From contig NZ_JAQWCQ010000025.1 in NCBI RefSeq assembly GCF_028705895.1, positions 1-48,828 of the forward strand: a DNA stretch of 48,828 nt, written 5' to 3'. The notes below the pieces were generated by a model. It was not told the origin of the DNA. It was given only the letters and a program-made list of their open reading frames with translations, and did not search any database. The DNA is from Massilibacteroides sp. (GTDB lineage: Bacteria > Bacteroidota > Bacteroidia > Bacteroidales > Tannerellaceae). Position 1 is the first letter of the stretch, and every line of letters begins with the position of its first letter. Of the stretch, positions 25,274 through 35,557 are shown piece by piece. A program made the translations under genes and the position numbers.

Positions 25274-26518
25274 TTAATTATAATTATCCTCATCATAATA
25301 GTTCTCTTTGAAGAACAGTTTTAATCCAAGGAATACGAGTATTGCTCCCAAAAAATAAGCTCCTGCTAATAAAATGAAGCCGGATTCCAATCCTGCAATA
25401 GTTTTAATCTGTCCTAGTATTACAGGAGCTAATGCTCCGATAATAAATGCGAAGGCAAGCATGATACCCATGGAAGACGCTCGATATCGCGGCTCTATTA
25501 CATCAAATAACGCGGCAAATAAGTTGGAGTCGTAAATCCCTCTGAATATGCCGAATAAACCCATTGCAACATAACACCATAATTTATCATTTGCAAAGCC
25601 TATCCAATAAATAAAAGGAGCACCTAATAATAAACCGAGTATTTCTATCTCCATACGTATTTGTTTACGTTTTAGTGCCAGCTTGTCGGAAATACGCGCA
25701 CCAATCATTACTCCGAAAAAGGCGAATAAGAAATGATATAACGTAGAATGCAAGCCGGCTGCTGAAAGAGACATGTTGAACTTTTCGTGCAAAAAAGTGG
25801 GCATCCATGTTAAGTAACCAACATTAACAAAACACATACATCCGAAGGCTAGACTTAAGAAATAAACTGTTTTTCTGGAAAAGATAGCTTTAATAATTTC
25901 CATAAAGCTTGGCTTCTCTTCATGTTCATTCATCTCTTCTTTTGGCATAGGTGTATCTCTAATACCCCAAAGAACAACAAACGCCCAGATAACACCGATA
26001 ATCCCAAACGACAAGAACGCCATTCGCCAACCATAGTTTTCTCCAATATACCCGGCAATAAAACCACTGGCCACAATACCGGCATAAAGTGATGTTTGGT
26101 GTATAGACATAGCCATAGCCCGTGTCTTATGGTGGAACTGTCCTAAAAGGGAAGTTGCTGCGGGATAATAAAAGGCCTCTCCACCACCTGTGGCTATACT
26201 TCGAAATAAAACTAATAAAATGATTCCGTTTGCAAATCCGGTAAACATTGTTCCAATACTGAATATAAGTAAACTGAAAAATATAATCCATTTACGTCGG
26301 AATAAATCTCCAGCAAATCCGGCTACAGGAACCATTATCCCATAGAATAATGTAAAAAGAGTGGCAACTAAACCGATCTGAACATCAGAAATTTGTAAAT
26401 CCTCTTTAATCAAAGGAATAACAACATTAAAAATCTGACGATCACCTTGGTTTAAAAAATAAGCAACCCATAGGATAAGGACTAATCGCCATTTATATTC
26501 CAACTTCAAATTTTTCAT
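25274..26518 (-). CDS. MFS transporter, anion:cation symporter type
   Basis: The 414-residue protein shows twelve hydrophobic segments with the MFS loop motif (GDLFRRKWI) between helices 2 and 3. The N-terminal WVAYFLNQGDRQIFNVVIP and FRSIATGGGEAFYYPAATSL segments resemble the ACS branch, which carries hexuronates, glucarate and other organic anions by proton symport. Placed after SusD and before the GH10 genes, it probably moves an acidic mono- or disaccharide across the inner membrane. The substrate would feed the dehydratase further downstream. A hairpin at 26647-26666 separates it from susD. Confidence 0.88.
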   Translation of the reverse strand: MKNLKLEYKWRLVLILWVAYFLNQGDRQIFNVVIPLIKEDLQISDVQIGLVATLFTLFYGIMVPVAGFAGDLFRRKWIIFFSLLIFSIGTMFTGFANGIILLVLFRSIATGGGEAFYYPAATSLLGQFHHKTRAMAMSIHQTSLYAGIVASGFIAGYIGENYGWRMAFLSFGIIGVIWAFVVLWGIRDTPMPKEEMNEHEEKPSFMEIIKAIFSRKTVYFLSLAFGCMCFVNVGYLTWMPTFLHEKFNMSLSAAGLHSTLYHFLFAFFGVMIGARISDKLALKRKQIRMEIEILGLLLGAPFIYWIGFANDKLWCYVAMGLFGIFRGIYDSNLFAALFDVIEPRYRASSMGIMLAFAFIIGALAPVILGQIKTIAGLESGFILLAGAYFLGAILVFLGLKLFFKENYYDEDNYN

Positions 26519-26646
26519 ACGTTATTAATTGTTTTTTCATTAAGGTCGTATGGAACTCGCCTGATTTTTAATACCATGTTTCTTGTGTGCTTTCATAAAA
26601 ATGACGCTTCGTTTCATACTTTCTTAATCGTATTAGAAAAGACCGG

Positions 26647-26666
26647 CGGTTGATGATTATCAACCG
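26647..26666 (-). terminator. Hairpin after susD
   Basis: CGGTTGAT at 26647-26654 and ATCAACCG at 26659-26666 form a perfect 8-bp stem with a 4-base loop, 18 bases past the susD stop. On the minus strand a short CTTTTCT follows. It may partly end transcription after susCD and lower expression of the transporter and enzymes. Confidence 0.6.
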
Positions 26667-26683
26667 TCAGCCTTAGTTATAAT

Positions 26684-28138
26684 TTAGTAGCCTGGATTCT
26701 GATCTGTTGTTGGATCAAGACCTTCGTTGTAGTCAAATTCTGTAGTTGGAATAGGAAAAAGAAAATGTTTATCCGCTATGTCTAACCCTTTTATTTTTTT
26801 TATCACTTCTTTAGCAATACCCCAACGAACTAATTCTAACCACCGTTTTCCTTCATTCATTGCCTCATAAGCCTGTTCACGCATCACTAATTCCATAAAT
26901 TGTTCTTTTGTGCTATAATCGCTTAACTTATAATCAATCTCAGATGGACTTGTGGGTGAATATCCGTAGGCTCTTCTATGAATCATATTTAATTTCTCCA
27001 TGGCATCGGTTGTCGGTTTTCCGTTTACAATTGTTGCAGCCTCTGCATAATAAAGAAGAATGTCTGTATATCTGATTAATGGGTTGGAATTCCCGGCTCC
27101 ATGAGCGTTTGGAGCTTCGGGGTCATAGTATTTGGCCATTAAGAAGGTATTGTCTCCCATGCCGAAATCCAGAGGAAAAATATTGTATTCTTTTCTTAGA
27201 TCTTTGACATCCCATTCTGAAATCATTGCATTCTCAGTCGTTGTGTATAGTCCATACCAACCTCCAGCTCCATGCATTTGTTTTCCGTCTATTTTTGCTC
27301 CTGGGTGTGCACAAAACATAACAAACTCCCATCCTTTACTATCGGGACGAACATTTTTCAAGTAGAAGATTTCCTCTGGTGTGCTAACAACTGTAGGCCC
27401 GAAAATTTTTTCGAAATCTCGGGATTTCTCAATTGTAAGCAGAGTATATTTATTGCTGGTAATAACACTTTCTAATAGAGGTAAAGCCTCATTATGCTTG
27501 TTTTGAAACATATAGACTTTTGCGAGTAAACTTTTTGCTGTATTTTGATTAGGAGTACCTACTAAACGAGAATTTTCCGGACAATTGTCAATAGCAAATT
27601 TCAGATCTTCTATAATGAAATTGTAGATATCTTCGCTTGAGGTCTTTCCTAAATTCCATTCAGCCATATTCTCAGGAGTTCTTAATGGTACGGATTTCCA
27701 AAGGCGGACTAATTCGAAATAGCTCAAAGCTCTGATAAATTTTAATTCTGCTATATAACGTGTTTTCTGCTCATCTGTCATTGCTGTTGCGTTCGGTAAC
27801 TTTTCTATTGCAATATTACAATCCCTAATTGCATTATACATACTCGCCCATATACCGTTTGCACGTGTCATATTCTGTGTGTCTAATCCTTTATAGTCGC
27901 TGTTCGATGTCCAACTTCCTCGTCCATAGCTGTAATCAGTAAAACATTCCATTAATCCAGGATATGACATTGCATATCCATTTCTTAATTTTGCCAAAGG
28001 CGCTAACACGGCTGCATCAGCTTCTTGTTCTGTATTATAAAAGGTCTCTGTTGCAACAGCTTTAGGCTCTTCATCTAACCAATCCTGACATGAACTCAGA
28101 ACAGGAATAACTAATAATATAATGATAATTTTTTTCAT
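26684..28138 (-). CDS. SusD/RagB-family glycan-binding lipoprotein
   Basis: This is the surface lipoprotein that caps the SusC channel and captures glycan. The 484-residue protein starts with a lipoprotein signal (LSSC, cysteine near 17) and QDWLDEEP. It has the tetratricopeptide-like N-terminal half, with AELKFIRALSYFELVRLWKSVPL, and a C-terminal RagB domain with NPLIRYTDILLYYAEA and EGKRWLELVRWG. It ends in DPTTDQNPGY, the typical finish of the family. It follows susC by 21 bases. Ligand cannot be read from sequence, but the linked enzymes suggest a xylan-like or uronic-acid-bearing glycan. Confidence 0.95.
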   Translation of the reverse strand: MKKIIIILLVIPVLSSCQDWLDEEPKAVATETFYNTEQEADAAVLAPLAKLRNGYAMSYPGLMECFTDYSYGRGSWTSNSDYKGLDTQNMTRANGIWASMYNAIRDCNIAIEKLPNATAMTDEQKTRYIAELKFIRALSYFELVRLWKSVPLRTPENMAEWNLGKTSSEDIYNFIIEDLKFAIDNCPENSRLVGTPNQNTAKSLLAKVYMFQNKHNEALPLLESVITSNKYTLLTIEKSRDFEKIFGPTVVSTPEEIFYLKNVRPDSKGWEFVMFCAHPGAKIDGKQMHGAGGWYGLYTTTENAMISEWDVKDLRKEYNIFPLDFGMGDNTFLMAKYYDPEAPNAHGAGNSNPLIRYTDILLYYAEAATIVNGKPTTDAMEKLNMIHRRAYGYSPTSPSEIDYKLSDYSTKEQFMELVMREQAYEAMNEGKRWLELVRWGIAKEVIKKIKGLDIADKHFLFPIPTTEFDYNEGLDPTTDQNPGY

Positions 28139-28159
28139 TTTCTAAAACTTTAGTGTAGA

Positions 28160-31100
28160 TTAGAATTCTACTTTTGTTCCAAATGTAATTGATTTTGAAT
28201 TCGGATAAGTCAGATAGTCTAAGCCTAGATTTACTGAATTCCCGCCACCCCAAGAGTTTACTTCCGGATCCATTCCTGAATAGTTTGTAATCGTCAAGAT
28301 GTTCTGTGCGCTAACATAAATCTTCACTCCTTTAAGCCAATTTCCAACGCTCCATTTAGCTACAGGTAAATTGTATGCTAAAGAAATGTTCTTGAGCCGA
28401 AGAAATGAACCGTCTTCCACATATCTGTCGGAATAATTTTGTTTTACACTACGAGATGCTTTTGGATATTTTGCTGCCATATTTTGGGCTTCTGTGTTAT
28501 CAGCTTTCCAATGACTATACAATACATCCCTTTTGAGATTTAATCCGATACCTACGTCCATATTGGCTGTCTCGCCAATGTTAAAAATGTCATTTCCCTG
28601 ACTTCCCTGGAAGAAGAAAGAAAATTCAAAATCTTTGAAACGAATGTCTGAATTAAATCCATAAGTGAAGTCCGGATGTGGATTTCCGGTAATGTATTTG
28701 TCATCATTCGTGAGAGTTTCGTTACCATCACGGTCTTCATAGGCTAAATTACCTGTTTCGTCATAGCCTGTTTCTTTATATGTATAGAAAACGCCTAATG
28801 GTTCTCCCTCTCGTATTAAATTGACAAAATCTTCGATGTAGGCTAACCCAACACGACCTCCATAAATGTCTTTTCCACCATACAGTTCTTTCACTTCATT
28901 TTTGTTTACAGCTATATTGGCTGAGGCAGTCCAAGAGAAGTCTTTTGTATTCATAATATCCCCATCAACCATCAACTCAAATCCTTTATTACTCATTTTG
29001 CCTATATTCCTGATGGTCGTAGAATAACCGGATGAGGCTGGTAGAGTAACGGCATTGAGCAAATCTCTGGTTGTTTTGTTATAGTAATCAGCTGTTAGTC
29101 TTAACCTTTGGTTAAAAAGAGAGGCATCAAGGCCGATATTGTATTGTGCGGTAGTCTCCCATTTTAGATTTGCCGGAAGAGTTGTGCTTGCGGCATAATA
29201 GGTGTATAGGTCTCCGTTAACAGGCGTTTTTCCTTGACTTAGCATATTGAGCGTTGTGTAAGGACTGATAGCAGTTGATCCGGTTTCTCCATAGCCTACT
29301 CTTAATTTAAGATCTGAGATTTGTTCCACATTTTTTAGGAAACTCTCATCGGATATTCTCCATGCTAATGCAACTGAAGGAAAGTACCCCCATTTATCTC
29401 CTTTACTGTATCGTGAGGAACCGTCAGCACGAAAACTGACTGTCGCTAAATATTTACTATTAAATGAATAATTAATTCTCCCTAAATATGACATGATTGT
29501 CCAGTCAGTATAAGAAGTAGAAGGTGTTCCAAACGTTGATGCTGCTCCTAGTTGATGACTCTCCGGTGCATCACTGATGTAATCAGAGCCGCTCGCCGAC
29601 ATCTTCTTTTCAAGATAGTCCTGATAAGTAAAACCTCCAGTTACGTCAATCCTGTGCTTTTCTACTAATGTTATATTGTAATTGGCAATGTTTTCATTTA
29701 TGATTGAAGTTTGCCTTGTATTACCAACGCTAGCACTGGCCATACCATATAGGTATTTTGATGTTGTATAATTATCATCTCTAAAGTCAAGACTTTCAAT
29801 GCCGAATGAAGACTTGATTGATAATCCTTTAATTGGTTTATAGGTTAATGCGATATTGTTATTTGATAGATCCGCTTCTGTTTTGTTGCTTTGCTCATTA
29901 ATCAAATTGATTGGATTGAACAAGGCATTAGACATAAACGGGTAAGCCAATCTGAGATCCTGATATGTGCCATCTTCATTATACGGAGAGAGAGAGGGTG
30001 GTGAACTGATTGCTCCTCCCATTAATGAACCGCCTCGGTTACCCCCTCCACTATTTTTGTTACTTTTATTAGTTCTCGCATACGATGACGTCAAAGCAAC
30101 GTCAAAATAATCATTTATTGCATGGTCTATATTTGATCTTAGATTGTACTTGTTATAATAACTATTCGGGATAAGACCGTCTCTAAGCATGGCGGATGCA
30201 CTAATTAGGATTTGTGTCTTTTCATTACCTCCACTAATGGTCAAATTGTGATTTTGAATAGGAGCATCTTTAAAAACTAATGATTGCCAATCTGTTCCTT
30301 TTCCCATAGCAGCAATTTCTTCCGCAGTGAAGTATTCTTTCCCTGTGTCGTTTAGCTGTTGTTCGTTGTTGTATAATGCCCATTCTGTGGCATCCATCAT
30401 GTCTAATTTTTTTATTTGGGATTGGATCCCATAGCTGCCGTCATAGACAACAGATGTGGCACCGGTTTCACCTCTTTTTGTTGTGATTAGGATAACACCA
30501 TTTGCGCCTCGAGACCCATAAATGGCTGTTGCCGAGGCATCTTTCAATACTTCGATAGATTCGATATCCTGATTGTTGATAGAGGATGGATTACTTGGGA
30601 TACCATCAATAATATAGAGTGGGGTATTGTCTCCGCGAATAGAGTTGGTTCCACGGATACGTATACTGAAATTTCCTTCGGGAGATCCGCTGTTTGACGT
30701 AATTACGACACCGGGAGCTCGTCCCTGTAGCGCCTGTATAGGATTAGCGACAGTAAATGCCGTTACATCTTTTGATTTAACAGAGCTTAATGATCCCGTC
30801 AAGTCGCTTTTCCTCATCGTCCCATATCCAACAACAACCACCTCATCCAATACCTCCGTATTAGGAGAAAGACTGATTGAGACTGTCGTTTGTCCGTTTA
30901 AAGGATATTCCAACGAGTTGTAGCCAATGAAGCGGCAAACTAAAATTGCGTTTGGATCATTTACTTCTAATGAGAATTTACCATCGATGTCAGCTGCTGT
31001 ACCTATTGAGGTTCCTTTAATAACAACTGATGCGCCGATTAGAGGTTCGTTTGTTTGCTTATCAAATAAAGTTCCTGTAATTGTTCTGTTCTGGGCAATT

Positions 31101-31186
31101 GAAGGTGATGTCCCGAAGACTAACAGAAAAAGCAAACACAAAATGAAATGAGTTTTTTGGGTTAACCATTCTCTCATAATAGTCAT
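28160..31186 (-). CDS. SusC/RagA-family TonB-dependent outer-membrane transporter
   Basis: This protein imports glycan fragments through the outer membrane using TonB energy. I start it at 31186 (MTIMREWLTQ) because it then begins with a signal peptide ending around SPSIAQ. The open frame extends to 31351 but that part overlaps sbcC and lacks a signal. An ATG at 31177 is equally possible. The 1008 residues comprise a carboxypeptidase-regulatory-like domain (ITGTLFDKQTNEPLIGASV), a plug with DEVVVVGYGTMRKSDLTGS and PLYIIDGIPS, then a 22-strand barrel ending SITFGTKVEF. It leads the locus, with susD right behind. Confidence 0.94.
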   Translation of the reverse strand: MTIMREWLTQKTHFILCLLFLLVFGTSPSIAQNRTITGTLFDKQTNEPLIGASVVIKGTSIGTAADIDGKFSLEVNDPNAILVCRFIGYNSLEYPLNGQTTVSISLSPNTEVLDEVVVVGYGTMRKSDLTGSLSSVKSKDVTAFTVANPIQALQGRAPGVVITSNSGSPEGNFSIRIRGTNSIRGDNTPLYIIDGIPSNPSSINNQDIESIEVLKDASATAIYGSRGANGVILITTKRGETGATSVVYDGSYGIQSQIKKLDMMDATEWALYNNEQQLNDTGKEYFTAEEIAAMGKGTDWQSLVFKDAPIQNHNLTISGGNEKTQILISASAMLRDGLIPNSYYNKYNLRSNIDHAINDYFDVALTSSYARTNKSNKNSGGGNRGGSLMGGAISSPPSLSPYNEDGTYQDLRLAYPFMSNALFNPINLINEQSNKTEADLSNNNIALTYKPIKGLSIKSSFGIESLDFRDDNYTTSKYLYGMASASVGNTRQTSIINENIANYNITLVEKHRIDVTGGFTYQDYLEKKMSASGSDYISDAPESHQLGAASTFGTPSTSYTDWTIMSYLGRINYSFNSKYLATVSFRADGSSRYSKGDKWGYFPSVALAWRISDESFLKNVEQISDLKLRVGYGETGSTAISPYTTLNMLSQGKTPVNGDLYTYYAASTTLPANLKWETTAQYNIGLDASLFNQRLRLTADYYNKTTRDLLNAVTLPASSGYSTTIRNIGKMSNKGFELMVDGDIMNTKDFSWTASANIAVNKNEVKELYGGKDIYGGRVGLAYIEDFVNLIREGEPLGVFYTYKETGYDETGNLAYEDRDGNETLTNDDKYITGNPHPDFTYGFNSDIRFKDFEFSFFFQGSQGNDIFNIGETANMDVGIGLNLKRDVLYSHWKADNTEAQNMAAKYPKASRSVKQNYSDRYVEDGSFLRLKNISLAYNLPVAKWSVGNWLKGVKIYVSAQNILTITNYSGMDPEVNSWGGGNSVNLGLDYLTYPNSKSITFGTKVEF

Positions 31187-31232
31187 GTTTTTAATTTTAC
31201 AATGTGTAATTAGATTTATCATTGCATAATAG

Positions 31233-31244
31233 AAAAAGCTTTTT
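31233..31244. promoter_or_regulatory. 12-bp perfect palindrome upstream of susC
   Basis: AAAAAGCTTTTT is a perfect palindrome 47 bases before the susC start. No exact TAnnTTTG was found in this gap. The palindrome might be a regulator site, perhaps for the IclR protein, but AT-rich palindromes also arise by chance. Confidence 0.3.
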
Positions 31245-31316
31245 ACATATCCAAGTAAAAGATGATTTTTTTTATTAATAGTTTTATGAGGGGATGATCG
31301 TACTTTGGGGATTAAA

Positions 31317-34301
31317 CTACATAACCTCAACCCCACTTCTTCCATTCCCAAGTCGGTTGATACGTATTTGGGTGGGGATACGTTCAGTCATTTCTTGTAC
31401 GTGGGAGATGACGCCGATTTTTCTTCCTTGAGTGCGGAGGTTTTCGAGGGCGTCCATGGCGGTACGTAGGGTTTCTGTGTCTAAGGAGCCGAAGCCTTCG
31501 TCTATGAAGAGGCTTTCTACTTTCATCCGGTTGGAGGAAAGGGAGGACAGACCTAAGGCGAGGGCGAGTGATACGAGGAAGGATTCGCCTCCCGATAGAC
31601 TGTGTACGGTACGGATCTCGTCGCACATATCACGATCTATCACCTGTAAGGCTAATGTGTCAGGAACACGTTCTAAACGGTAACGGTTGGTTAGCGATTG
31701 TAGCTGTACGTTGGCATAGCTGAGAAGTATGTCTAACGTGTATGATTGGGCGATTCTTCGAAATTTTGCGCCGTCTGCTGAACCTGCCAGCTCGTTGAGC
31801 TTTGCCCATTGGTCGCTGATTTTTTGTTTTTGGTCGGCATCCTTTTTTAATCCTGCTATTCGTTTCTTATTGGCTTCCTGTGCCTTCAGACGGAAATCGA
31901 TTCCTGTTTTTAATTCTAATGTTTTTGACCAACGTTCTTCCGGCAATAACCCTTCTGATGTCTCGTGATAACGCGTCAACCAGTCCTCCAGAGAAGTCTG
32001 TGCAGTTTTTAGCGTTTCAGTAAGTGACAGTAAGTCCTTGCTGATCTGTTCCTTCTGACCACGAGATTGTTCGGCTATTCCTGATTGCTCGGCCAGTGTT
32101 TGTTGGAGTTGTTTTATTTGTGTCTTTTTAGCATCAATCAGATTCAGATGTTCTGTTTCTACTTGGTCTGCAGCTTTACCGTTCAGGAGATAATTGCGTT
32201 TTTCCTGTAAACTTCGGCAAGTCTCATTCTGCTTGTTGAATTCTTCTTTAACAACAGACAATTCCTTTTGTAAGGTCTCCGAGAACGTGGTATAAGAAAT
32301 CAGTTCCGACTTCAATCCACTTAATAATTGTTCAAGTTCCCGTACTCTCTTTTCTTTACTTTGCCATTCAGAAACAAAAAGGGATAAACGCTGACGAAAA
32401 TCGACTGGATTTTCCATCCACTTCTCCTGCCAGTGAATATTGTCAAAGAGATTATTAGTTGCCGAGAGTGCCCTGTCTAACTCTTCATTCTGTTCTGTTT
32501 GTGCATCGAGGAGTTGTTGTAAACGATTACTCAAAACCGTTATGTTATTATTCAGGTCGTTTTGTGATTTTTCTGTCTCTGATAATTCTTTTGTTACTCT
32601 CACTAATAATTCGCGAAGCTTATCTAATTGTTTTCTTCTTTCTGCAATATCCTTTAACTGCTTATCAATCGTATTCGATTGTTGTGTGAGTGCAATAATC
32701 CGGAGTTGTATCTCCTGCATTCTTTCATGCACTTCTTTCGTTGCGAAAGGGTGGTCAATGCTTCCGCAGACAGGACAGGGCGTGTTATCCGTTAATTTTG
32801 AGCGCAATTCTTTTGCATCATTACCTACCGAACTAAACAACAACTGCTCCTGCAGCAACTGTTCCCGTTGAGTGAGTATTAACTCTTTTTGTTGTTCGAT
32901 CTGAAGCGTATCAATAGTGTTCAATTCTTCTTCCGTTTTGATACGTTGCAAATTTAGCTGCTCCATATCTTCTTCTCTTTTCTTTAATAAAGAACTGAAC
33001 GATGCTGCCTCTTTGGTTAATCTCTCGATTTCCTGTTTGACCTTTTTCTCTTCTTGTCTTGCCTTTTCAATAACCGTGCGGGTACGTTCAGCAGCATCTA
33101 AGTGTAGTAAAAGAGAAGGTAGTTGAGTCGCTATTTTTTCTTTGCTTTTGAATTTAACAAACCAGTCTGTAATGGATGCTCTTTCAGTCTCTCCTTGTTT
33201 AAGAGAGGACGTAATTGTTTGCACTTTCTTTTGTGCCTCATTGTTTTTCCTTTCAGACTCAGCCAGACGTTTACTATGATCTGTCAGCAATTTCGTTGCA
33301 TTTACGAGTTCGGTATCTAATTTGCGTGCTTCGATCAGTTGAGGTTGCAACTCTTTCAGACTTTGTTCTAATGCAGCAGCAGCTTTAGTTTCGACATCCA
33401 ACACGATCTCTGTTTTCTCACGCAAATGCAATGCCTTTGACCATCTTTCTTCTGCTTCTTTCTTTTCTGTTTCTTTCTTCTTCAGCAATAAAGAAGTGCT
33501 GTTTACTGCCTCATTTAATGTATTCCATTCCTTTTTATACTGCTCCAATAATTTTAATAAAGCCTCTGTTTCCTTCGCTTGCCGGTTCAATATTCGTTCG
33601 TCCTCTTCCGAGAGAAGTTCAATACCGGCAATTTGTGTTTGTGTAATTTCAAAAGCAGTACGTGCTTCTGCATTCTTTTCATAAATACGTTTTGAAATGC
33701 GGGAATACAATTCAGTACCCGTCAGCTTCTCTAACAAAGCAGCCTTTTCTCCCTGCTCTGCTTTAAGAAATGTGGAAAAATCGTTTTGAGCCAACAAAAC
33801 AGAACGAGTGAACTGTTCAAAGGAAAGCCCGATTAAATCTGCTATCTTTTGTTGCAGTTCCGAACGCGTGCCTTGTTCTTCTTCTTCCTTATCTATATTG
33901 AAAAGACTGACACGGGGATTTTGAAGACGTCCGTTTTCTTTTTCCCTTGCGCGGCTAACCGACCAGCGAGCGCGGTAACGTTGACCGCTCAATGCAACAA
34001 AATCTGTTTCCGCATATCCACTTGCCGTTCCTCTTCTCAAGAGAAATCGCGGATCACTTTGTACCAATGCGTCATCGCTTACATCTTTTAATCGAACATT
34101 AAGTTCTTTAGCCTGATCCGTTCGCGGAGTTCTGGCAAATAAAGCTAAACACATCGTATCAAGTAAAGAAGACTTTCCCGAACCTGTAGGGCCTGAGATG
34201 GCAAATATATTAGCAGAAACTAAAGGCTCTGTTGTAAAATCAACCGCAAATTCACCTTCTAACGAAGCAATATTCTTCCCGCGAATAGCTAATATCTTCA
34301 T
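31317..34301 (-). CDS. sbcC: SbcC/Rad50-type exonuclease ATPase subunit
   Basis: SbcC is the SMC-like ATPase of the SbcCD nuclease, which opens hairpins and processes double-strand ends. The 994-residue protein has Walker A GPTGSGKS at 37-44 and long coiled coils (about residues 180-480 and 530-850). A zinc-hook CPVCG lies near residue 510, the ABC signature LSGGESF near the C-terminus, and Walker B SLFIDEGFGSLD. Length and layout fit the bacterial family (about 1000-1050). Its ATG overlaps the sbcD stop by 4 bases. Nothing unusual is seen. Confidence 0.95.
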   Translation of the reverse strand: MKILAIRGKNIASLEGEFAVDFTTEPLVSANIFAISGPTGSGKSSLLDTMCLALFARTPRTDQAKELNVRLKDVSDDALVQSDPRFLLRRGTASGYAETDFVALSGQRYRARWSVSRAREKENGRLQNPRVSLFNIDKEEEEQGTRSELQQKIADLIGLSFEQFTRSVLLAQNDFSTFLKAEQGEKAALLEKLTGTELYSRISKRIYEKNAEARTAFEITQTQIAGIELLSEEDERILNRQAKETEALLKLLEQYKKEWNTLNEAVNSTSLLLKKKETEKKEAEERWSKALHLREKTEIVLDVETKAAAALEQSLKELQPQLIEARKLDTELVNATKLLTDHSKRLAESERKNNEAQKKVQTITSSLKQGETERASITDWFVKFKSKEKIATQLPSLLLHLDAAERTRTVIEKARQEEKKVKQEIERLTKEAASFSSLLKKREEDMEQLNLQRIKTEEELNTIDTLQIEQQKELILTQREQLLQEQLLFSSVGNDAKELRSKLTDNTPCPVCGSIDHPFATKEVHERMQEIQLRIIALTQQSNTIDKQLKDIAERRKQLDKLRELLVRVTKELSETEKSQNDLNNNITVLSNRLQQLLDAQTEQNEELDRALSATNNLFDNIHWQEKWMENPVDFRQRLSLFVSEWQSKEKRVRELEQLLSGLKSELISYTTFSETLQKELSVVKEEFNKQNETCRSLQEKRNYLLNGKAADQVETEHLNLIDAKKTQIKQLQQTLAEQSGIAEQSRGQKEQISKDLLSLTETLKTAQTSLEDWLTRYHETSEGLLPEERWSKTLELKTGIDFRLKAQEANKKRIAGLKKDADQKQKISDQWAKLNELAGSADGAKFRRIAQSYTLDILLSYANVQLQSLTNRYRLERVPDTLALQVIDRDMCDEIRTVHSLSGGESFLVSLALALGLSSLSSNRMKVESLFIDEGFGSLDTETLRTAMDALENLRTQGRKIGVISHVQEMTERIPTQIRINRLGNGRSGVEVM

Positions 34302-35542
34302 GGCTCAACCTCCCGTACTACATCATTAAACAGGCTCCTTATCTCTTCCGGCAATTCGTTTCCGTATTTTGCTGAAAAGGCGTGTTCTAACATGGCTAAA
34401 GGAGAAATCTGCTGAAACTCTTCATACGAAAGAGGAGATATCTTGTCCGACTCACTTCCTTTAGGATACGATGTGATAATTGAAGTCAACCTGACGGCTT
34501 TTTCTTTTATAACTTCTTCTACCCGATGGCGAAATCCGGGATCAGGTTCCGTTAATAATACTCGTACTTCTACATAAGGCAACGTATTATTCGCACTGTC
34601 TGCTTTGTCCGGTAATTCCTTCAAGGCTTCGATAACTGCATCAGGTAGTTGAGGGGAAGAAGGAATTGTTAACAATTCAACACTTAACGGGATAGGAATG
34701 GATTCAATCTCAACTGTTTTCCCTTTTTCAATACGGATCGAAACAACTTGATGTTTATACCGCGTTTCAGAAAAAGACATAGGCAACGGACTTCCCGAAT
34801 AACGAACATTATCACGTCCGCCTACGCGCTGCGCCTTATGAATATGCCCCAAAGCCGTATAAACAATATCCCTATCGAAAGCATCTGCCGGAATAGATTC
34901 AAGGCCACCGATAATCACTCGTTCACTACGGTCATTCTCCGAAAGTTCACTTCCGGTTGCATGTAAATGTCCCATACTAACAAGAGCCTCGTCAGCCTTT
35001 AATTGTTTTTTAGCCCGTTCCGTGAGTTTTCGATAAAGCCGTGAGACACCTGCCGTAAAGCTGCCTTCTTCGTCATTTTCCGCAGGAGGATAATCCCCTT
35101 GTCTTAAATAAGGCACACACAAGCATAACCCTTCGCGCTCTCCGTCTTTATTATATAAAGGACAGATTAATGAATCGTAATCAATCTCTCCATTTTCCGT
35201 TCGTCTTACAAAACCGAAAATAGTTGTATTCAATTCTTCCAAAAGAGGAGACGGTGCTTCCAATCGGGCTGCCGAGTCATGATTCCCCGCGATAATAATA
35301 ATCTGCAGATTGGGACATAGACTGTTTACCTCTTTAAGAAAGCGAAAGAAATGATGTTGCGCCGTTGCAGAAGGATTTGCTACATCAAACACATCACCGG
35401 CAATCAACAAGATATCTGCTTGCTGCTCTTTTAACTTGTACGTTAGCCAGTTCAGGAAGAAATCATGTTCATCTTCCCGGTCAAAACCAAAGAAGGTCTG
35501 TCCTAAATGCCAGTCTGCCGTATGTAATATTCTCAAGGCCAT
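34298..35542 (-). CDS. sbcD: SbcD/Mre11-type nuclease subunit
   Basis: SbcD is the metallophosphoesterase partner of SbcC, with 3'-5' exonuclease and endonuclease activity on DNA ends and hairpins. The 414-residue protein has the five phosphoesterase motifs: DWHLG near residue 10, GDVFD near 49, GNHDS near 87, GHLHATG, and GHIHKAQ. The two metal-binding histidines and aspartates are in place. The C-terminal 100 residues should bind the SbcC coiled coil. It is translated first, coupled to sbcC by a 4-base overlap, and follows an acyl-CoA synthetase gene by 15 bases. Confidence 0.95.
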   Translation of the reverse strand: MALRILHTADWHLGQTFFGFDREDEHDFFLNWLTYKLKEQQADILLIAGDVFDVANPSATAQHHFFRFLKEVNSLCPNLQIIIIAGNHDSAARLEAPSPLLEELNTTIFGFVRRTENGEIDYDSLICPLYNKDGEREGLCLCVPYLRQGDYPPAENDEEGSFTAGVSRLYRKLTERAKKQLKADEALVSMGHLHATGSELSENDRSERVIIGGLESIPADAFDRDIVYTALGHIHKAQRVGGRDNVRYSGSPLPMSFSETRYKHQVVSIRIEKGKTVEIESIPIPLSVELLTIPSSPQLPDAVIEALKELPDKADSANNTLPYVEVRVLLTEPDPGFRHRVEEVIKEKAVRLTSIITSYPKGSESDKISPLSYEEFQQISPLAMLEHAFSAKYGNELPEEIRSLFNDVVREVEP

Positions 35543-35557
35543 AAATCACTTTTCGGA

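Noticed and set aside
31187-31351. N-terminal extension of the SusC frame up to 31351
   Set aside because: It overlaps the sbcC 3' end and precedes a proper signal peptide that begins at 31186 or 31177.
31384-33684. Several long open frames opposite or out of frame with sbcC
   Set aside because: They mirror the coiled-coil coding sequence, have skewed composition and show no domain.
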